The translations under genes and the position numbers were made by a program. Below, piece by piece: positions 6,068 through 10,067 of a DNA stretch of 10,067 nt (its first letter is position 1; every line of letters starts with the position of its first letter). Source of the stretch: SAR202 cluster bacterium (GTDB lineage Bacteria; Chloroflexota; Dehalococcoidia; Lucifugimonadales; JASMAO01); NCBI GenBank assembly GCA_030754315.1, contig JASMAO010000179.1:1-10067 (forward strand), in the 5' to 3' direction. The notes under the pieces are model-generated. The model saw only the letters and a list, made by a program, of their open reading frames with translations. It did no database searches and had not been told where the DNA came from.

Positions 6068-7057
6068 TCAAACACTAAGGCTAACTGAAGCATGCTCAAA
6101 ACAGGCCACCTGCTTTCCTTGTGCTATTTCTATCAATTCTGGCTCCTCGATCGAACAACGATCGACTGCCCACTGACATCTAGGATTAAATGCACAACCA
6201 CCCGGGAGATTTGTCAGATCAGGTATTTCACCACCGATGGGAGATAACGGAGTCCCTTTTTCGGAATCAAGTCTCGGAACAGAACGCAACAATCCTACAG
6301 TGTACGGATGTTGAGAGGCCGCATAGATATCACTGGCATCTCCTACCTCTCTCAATTTTCCCGCGTACATAACAGCCACTCTGTCCGCGTACCTGGCCAC
6401 AATTCCCAAATTGTGAGTGATTATCAACAGAGCAGCTCCAGACTTCTCAGTCACTTCCTGCATCAAGTCAAGAATCTGGGCCTGAATTGTCACATCAAGT
6501 GCCGTTGTAGCCTCATCAGCGATCAGCAAACGTGGTGTGCAAGCCATAGCCATAGCAATCATGATCCGCTGTCGTTGACCACCACTCAACTCATGCGGAT
6601 ATTGCTTGAGCCTGGTCTTCGAATCGGGAATACCAACCATGTCAATCAACTCCTGAGCACGATCATTCGCTGCAGCGGAAGAGAGACCTATATGTATTTT
6701 CAATGGCTCAGCCAACTGTGATTCAATCGTGAGCACAGGATTTAGTGAACTCATAGGTTCTTGAAATATCATCCCAATCTTCGAGCCCCTAATAGATCGC
6801 ATTTCAGTGCTCGAGACCTGCAAAAGATCCACACCATCGAATTCAATTGATCCCGATGTTATTTCTCCAGGAGGGTTAGGTATAAGTCCCATTATTGAAA
6901 GGGCGGTCACACTTTTACCGCACCCACTTTCACCAACAAGTGCAAATGTCTCACCGGCTTGAATATTAAATGAGACGTCATCGACAGCCTGGACCACACC
7001 ACCTTCTGTGCGGAATTGTGTGTGTAGATTTTCAACCGTTAACAGTGCTTCAGTCAT
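6068..7057 (-). CDS. dppD: Peptide/nickel-type ABC transporter ATPase, first subunit (DppD/OppD family)
   Basis: A 329-residue ATP-binding subunit expected to pair with the DppF-like protein beneath the two permeases. It shows Walker A GESGCGKS (42-49), Q-loop Q99, signature LSGGQ (157-161), Walker B LLIADE (177-182) and switch histidine H215. The C-terminal region has the four-cysteine motif C288, C294, C301 and C319 (GCAFNPRC...RC...AC) typical of OppD/DppD proteins. The ATG start lies 30 bp after the permease C stop, and the upstream Shine-Dalgarno sequence is weak. No truncation or missing catalytic residue is seen. Confidence 0.95.
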   Translation of the reverse strand: MTEALLTVENLHTQFRTEGGVVQAVDDVSFNIQAGETFALVGESGCGKSVTALSIMGLIPNPPGEITSGSIEFDGVDLLQVSSTEMRSIRGSKIGMIFQEPMSSLNPVLTIESQLAEPLKIHIGLSSAAANDRAQELIDMVGIPDSKTRLKQYPHELSGGQRQRIMIAMAMACTPRLLIADEATTALDVTIQAQILDLMQEVTEKSGAALLIITHNLGIVARYADRVAVMYAGKLREVGDASDIYAASQHPYTVGLLRSVPRLDSEKGTPLSPIGGEIPDLTNLPGGCAFNPRCQWAVDRCSIEEPELIEIAQGKQVACFEHASVSLSV

Positions 7058-7087
7058 CTTGCAAAACTCATATAACTCAATTGCTCA

Positions 7088-8008
7088 CTAATGGGTTGTG
7101 GTCTTTAGACGGCCTCTCAACTTCGGATCAAGGTGGTCACGGATTGAATCGCCAATCAGTACTACGGCTAATACTGTCACCGTAAGAAACAGGCCAGGGA
7201 AAAATGAAATGTGGAATCCGACTTGTATGTACCCCTGACCTGTAGCGATAATGTTGCCCCAACTAGGTACGTACTCGGGTACACCCGCGCCAAGGAAACT
7301 CAAGCTCGCCTCAGCAAGAATAGCCGACGCCAAAGTAAACGTAGCTTGAACAATAATAATGCTCACAATATTGGGCAACACATGAAGCATCAATATACGA
7401 GGCACTGGTACTCCAACAGCTCTAGCAGCTTCGACATAAGTTGATTCTCGTAAACTGAGTACAGCACCTCGGACAAGTCGGATTTTCCCCGCTGTAGCAG
7501 TTATAGACAAAGCTATGATCACATTCCCGATGCTAGGTCCAATTAACGAAATTAACGCGAGAGCTAAAAGAATAGTTGGAAATGCAAGAAATCCGTCGAC
7601 AAAGCGCATCATTATCGCGTCTAAAATTCGAAAGTAGCTAATAACCAACGCAATTGCGACACCTATTACTGTCGATATCAATGTCACCGAAAATCCAACC
7701 AAGAATGACAGCCGAGTCCCGACGATCGTACGGTCAAATACATCGCGTCCCCAATTGTCCGTTCCAAACCAATGTTCAGCCGAAGGTGGGAGCATCCTAT
7801 TAACGGGATCAGTCCGTTCATAGTCGGTTCTGGCAAGTGTTGGCCCAAACACAGCCAAAAAAAGACCCAATAACAGAAGAGAAATGGATACGCCGAGAAC
7901 GATATCTCTTTTCGCTGCCTTAACGGTCGCGCCGAACATACCCCGCAATCGAGTTGACAAAGGCGGCGTAAGTTGCCATTCATTTCCCAAATCCGAGGTT
8001 ACTGTCAT
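7088..8008 (-). CDS. dppC: Peptide/nickel-type ABC transporter permease C (DppC/OppC family)
   Basis: A 306-residue inner-membrane protein. The cytoplasmic N-terminus is followed by a first helix at about 35-55, then the external HWFGTDNWGRDVF segment (79-91) that is diagnostic of DppC/OppC. Further helices follow, with the EAA loop EAARAVGVP (193-201) ending in LPN, which docks on the ATPase, and LAEASLSFLGAGVPEYVPSWG near the C-terminal half. The ATG start is two bases after the stop of permease B, with only a weak AGG upstream, so translation is probably coupled. With permease B it forms the solute channel. Confidence 0.95.
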   Translation of the reverse strand: MTVTSDLGNEWQLTPPLSTRLRGMFGATVKAAKRDIVLGVSISLLLLGLFLAVFGPTLARTDYERTDPVNRMLPPSAEHWFGTDNWGRDVFDRTIVGTRLSFLVGFSVTLISTVIGVAIALVISYFRILDAIMMRFVDGFLAFPTILLALALISLIGPSIGNVIIALSITATAGKIRLVRGAVLSLRESTYVEAARAVGVPVPRILMLHVLPNIVSIIIVQATFTLASAILAEASLSFLGAGVPEYVPSWGNIIATGQGYIQVGFHISFFPGLFLTVTVLAVVLIGDSIRDHLDPKLRGRLKTTTH

Positions 8009-8010
8009 CG

Positions 8011-8952
8011 CTAATACCTGATCCTAGGATCAATATATGCGTAGAGAATATCAACAATCAGGTTAACCCCTATTAGCACTATGGCCACAACCATAAGCAG
8101 GGCCTGAATTATCGGGTAATCCCGCCTGACTATTGCATCTACAAGCATCCGACCCAATCCGGGGATTGCGAATATCGTTTCGGTTAGCACAAACCCGGTA
8201 GCCAGGCCTGCGATCGAAGCGCCAATTACAGTAGCCACTGGAATTGCTGACGGACGGAACGCGTGGCGAATGAATACAGAAAACTCTGATGCCCCTTTTG
8301 CACGAGCAGTTCGTATGTAATCCTCACGGAGTACCTCAAGCATCGCCGATCTGGTAATCCTGGAAATAAAAGCAGAAGCGAGAATACTGTTAACCATCAC
8401 TGGCAAAAACATACTATGGAGATGAGGTATGAGTCCGTCTTGAATCGGTTTATATCCGATCACAGGAAACCAGCCAAGGTTTACAGCGAACAACCAAATT
8501 GTCAGAAACGCTAGCCAAAACCCAGGTGTGGCAAATCCTAGGACAGCCAAAATCATCAGGTTTCTGTCTAAACGCGAGCCTGCCTTCCAGGCAGCTAACA
8601 TACCGGTACTGATACCGATCAAAGTGGACAACACAACGACTTGAAACCCTAGTGAAAGAGTGGGCTGGAGCCGAGGCGTAATTAGCTCGGTAATCTCTCG
8701 CTTGGAAAAATAGGACGTTCCAAGATCACCTTGCAGCAATTTCCAGAACCAATCTCCCATTTGCACAGGGAACGGCCTATTAAAGCCCAGATCCTCACGA
8801 ATCGCTTCAAGAATTTCAGGTGTCGCCTCATCGCCAGCAATGATAGCCGCAGGATCTCCCGGTCCCACATATACCAGGGTGAAGGTGATTATCCCCACCA
8901 TGATTACCACAGGGATCGACACTAGAATACGTTGCGCAATATAACGCCACAA
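8011..8952 (-). CDS. dppB: Peptide/nickel-type ABC transporter permease B (DppB/OppB family)
   Basis: A 313-residue inner-membrane protein starting MWRYIAQRILVSIPVV, the usual DppB opening helix, followed by VGPGDPA (29-35), EDLGFNRP (53-60), GDLGTSY (75-81) and the EAA-type loop DYIRTARAKGASEF (211-224). ETIFAIPGLGRMLVDAI (about 258-274) and RDYPIIQ (277-283) complete the family pattern. The start is TTG at 8952. It is the most upstream in-frame start before a stop codon and matches the normal family N-terminus. AAGGA lies 13 bases upstream, a long spacing, so translation may be weaker than that of the binding protein. Confidence 0.95.
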   Translation of the reverse strand: MWRYIAQRILVSIPVVIMVGIITFTLVYVGPGDPAAIIAGDEATPEILEAIREDLGFNRPFPVQMGDWFWKLLQGDLGTSYFSKREITELITPRLQPTLSLGFQVVVLSTLIGISTGMLAAWKAGSRLDRNLMILAVLGFATPGFWLAFLTIWLFAVNLGWFPVIGYKPIQDGLIPHLHSMFLPVMVNSILASAFISRITRSAMLEVLREDYIRTARAKGASEFSVFIRHAFRPSAIPVATVIGASIAGLATGFVLTETIFAIPGLGRMLVDAIVRRDYPIIQALLMVVAIVLIGVNLIVDILYAYIDPRIRY

Positions 8953-8977
8953 GTGACTTAATCATTCCTTATCTACA

Positions 8978-8995
8978 GCACAGTTCTCACTGTGC
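8978..8995 (-). repeat. Small hairpin upstream of permease B
   Basis: GCACAGT (8978-8984) and ACTGTGC (8989-8995) form a perfect 7-bp stem with a four-base loop. It lies just before the AAGGA and TTG start of permease B on the minus-strand transcript and has no T tract. It may affect mRNA processing or translation. Confidence 0.4.
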
Positions 8996-9051
8996 AATCG
9001 TTCTAGAACATTACGAGAGAAAGAGTGCTCTACGTAACGTATTTAATCACC

Positions 9052-9096
9052 CCGAGGGAGTGACAGCTTCGAAAACATCAGCTGTCACTCCCCCGG
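9052..9096 (-). repeat. Strong intercistronic stem-loop between binding protein and permease B
   Basis: GGGAGTGACAGCT (9056-9068) pairs perfectly with AGCTGTCACTCCC (9080-9092) around an 11-nt loop. After a single A/C mismatch three more pairs extend the stem, giving 16 pairs in all. On the minus strand the sequence after the stem is GTGATTAAATACG, with no run of T. It resembles the stem-loops found after binding-protein genes in other ABC operons, which protect the upstream mRNA from 3' exonucleases and allow more binding protein than permease. Partial termination is also possible. Confidence 0.65.
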
Positions 9097-9138
9097 AACG
9101 ATATGAATTTGCCATCGGGTAGCCCCGACCAAATTTTT

Positions 9139-10067
9139 CTACTTGAAGAACTTGTCGTATGGCTTCTGTCCACCAGGGTTGCCATGTAATCCATCAATGG
9201 AGTTACTGGCCGCCCAGTTGCTGAAAAATTCACCAACTTGGAGGAATATCGCATCATCATAGAAGTACTGCTGGAACTCTTCCATAGCGGTCTTTATCTT
9301 CCCTTCATCAGTTTCCGAAGAGAAAACATCGAAAAGTGCTCTCTGAGTACCATCGGTATCAGTGTAGTGGTTGAACCACGCATCGTATTGAAGTTCACCG
9401 AACCTCAGATGTCCAATCGGTCCGATTCGAACACTGCGACCACTCCAAGTATGGAAGAATTCCCAACGGTCTACAGTTGCCCTGTCTTGGACCATCGTGG
9501 CCCAGTCCATGACTCGCAGATCCACGTTGAATCCAATGTCTTCCAGTACCTCACGGGTTACCTGCGCAGCACCATGAGCAGGCTGACGATCAGCTGGATC
9601 CATCAATCGAATGGTATAGCCTTCATAGCCTGCATCTTTCACGATCTTCTTAGCATCTTCAACACGTTGAGCGTTGTACATGTTTTCACTGCCGGCATTT
9701 GATTCCCATGCTGATCCACATTCCATGAGTGAAGCGCAAAGATTAATTCGGTCAGGAGTTCCAGCAGCTGCCAGCAGTGCCTTTTCATTGTTGTAGGCCA
9801 TCACGACAGCTCGCCGTAGATCTCGCCCATGTTCCGGATCATTGAACGGTGGGATCTGATAGTTAAAGTGACCGAGAAGCCTTAGAGGCGGATTCGCTAT
9901 TAATTGAACGTTTGAGTCTTCCTTCAACCGGTCAATCAGGTCTTGCGAGAATTCCTGAACAAGGTCTACTGCATCGGTCTGGAGAGCGGCTACACGCGTG
10001 GATTGATCTGGAATCTCAATATAAGAAACCCTGTCGAAATACGCAGTGTGGGCACCTGCCTCTCCAT
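9139..10067 (-). CDS. ABC transporter solute-binding protein, family 5 (DppA/OppA type), C-terminal part; 5' end outside window
   Basis: The frame is open to the window edge, giving about 308 residues of the C-terminal half or more; family members usually have 500-600. The visible start reads HTAYFDRVSYIEIPDQSTRVAALQ then TDAVDLVQ, the family pattern 'D.i.f.iipd...r..AlqsGevDl'. Next come LRLLGHFNYQIPPFNDPEHGRDLRRAVVMAYN (helix after 'pPf.D...R.A...A.d') and AKKIVKDAGYEGYTIRL ('A..lL.eAGy'). It ends in EFFSNWAASNSIDGL and a TAG stop at 9139. The signal peptide lies outside the window. An internal TTG at 9927 is not the start, because conserved sequence continues upstream of it. The protein should work outside the membrane, delivering the solute to the B/C permeases. 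The ligand cannot be deduced. Confidence 0.94.
   Translation of the reverse strand, partial: GEAGAHTAYFDRVSYIEIPDQSTRVAALQTDAVDLVQEFSQDLIDRLKEDSNVQLIANPPLRLLGHFNYQIPPFNDPEHGRDLRRAVVMAYNNEKALLAAAGTPDRINLCASLMECGSAWESNAGSENMYNAQRVEDAKKIVKDAGYEGYTIRLMDPADRQPAHGAAQVTREVLEDIGFNVDLRVMDWATMVQDRATVDRWEFFHTWSGRSVRIGPIGHLRFGELQYDAWFNHYTDTDGTQRALFDVFSSETDEGKIKTAMEEFQQYFYDDAIFLQVGEFFSNWAASNSIDGLHGNPGGQKPYDKFFK

Noticed and set aside
6308..6721. Open frame of 137 codons on the + strand
   Set aside because: It lies antisense within the well-supported DppD-like ATPase gene and encodes nothing resembling a known protein.
9031..9041. Palindrome TACGTAACGTA as an operator
   Set aside because: Only an 11-bp dyad inside an operon gap, with no second copy seen; likely chance.
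9052..9096. Intrinsic terminator of the binding-protein gene
   Set aside because: Neither strand has a run of T after the stem, and the transporter genes continue downstream in the same direction.
9115..9128. Hairpin TCGGG-TAGC-CCCGA just after the binding-protein stop
   Set aside because: A 5-bp stem without a T tract, next to a much stronger stem; not enough to call a separate feature.
9238..9702. Open frame of 154 codons on the + strand
   Set aside because: It is antisense to the solute-binding protein gene, which is clearly supported by family motifs, and shows no domain of its own.
9925..9927. TTG as the start of the solute-binding protein
   Set aside because: Family-typical sequence continues in frame upstream to the window edge, so the gene is cut by the window and starts outside it.

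Overview
The window reads as an ordinary chromosomal stretch from a free-living heterotrophic bacterium of moderate GC content, with ATG, GTG and TTG starts and a mix of clear and weak Shine-Dalgarno sites. There are no phage, IS, tRNA, rRNA or CRISPR signatures. The mix of a family-5 solute-binding ABC transporter, a stand-alone DUF362 protein, a DUF6159-type membrane protein and a Cys-bearing lipoprotein would fit an uncultured marine Chloroflexota (SAR202-like) or a similar environmental lineage. That placement comes from general familiarity with such gene content, not from a search, and is low confidence.

Left part (1-1121): the 3' end of a short-chain dehydrogenase/reductase (SDR) gene on the + strand converges on a six-helix membrane protein of the DUF6159 type on the - strand. 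A 230-bp divergent intergenic region (1122-1351) separates the latter from the next genes.

Middle (1352-4078), all + strand: a small predicted lipoprotein with four further cysteines is followed 17 bp later by a 522-residue protein with the architecture of six-hairpin glycosidases (GH127-like), lacking the usual Cys-Cys zinc/nucleophile motif. A 238-bp intergenic stretch (3523-3760) then carries several stem-loops and a phased array of TTCACA-type hexamers that closely matches the Bacillus PhoP-box rule (TT[ACT]A[CT]A every 11 bp). It sits in front of a 105-residue zinc-ribbon protein. The array is the most distinctive regulatory signal in the window.

Right part (4042-10067), all - strand: a nickel/peptide-type ABC importer in the canonical order binding protein (cut by the window end), permease B, permease C, ATPase D, ATPase F, followed by a DUF362 gene that may have its own promoter. 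A perfect 13-bp stem lies between the binding-protein gene and permease B and is not followed by a T tract. It looks like a stem-loop that protects the binding-protein mRNA rather than a full terminator. The binding protein would capture a peptide or similar small solute outside the membrane, the B/C permeases form the channel, and the D/F ATPases drive uptake. The substrate cannot be told from sequence.

I see no clearly new multi-gene system. The items most worth checking are the PhoP-like array in front of an unknown zinc-ribbon gene, the divergent GH127-like enzyme paired with a lipoprotein, and the structured RNA-like region at 3523-3626.
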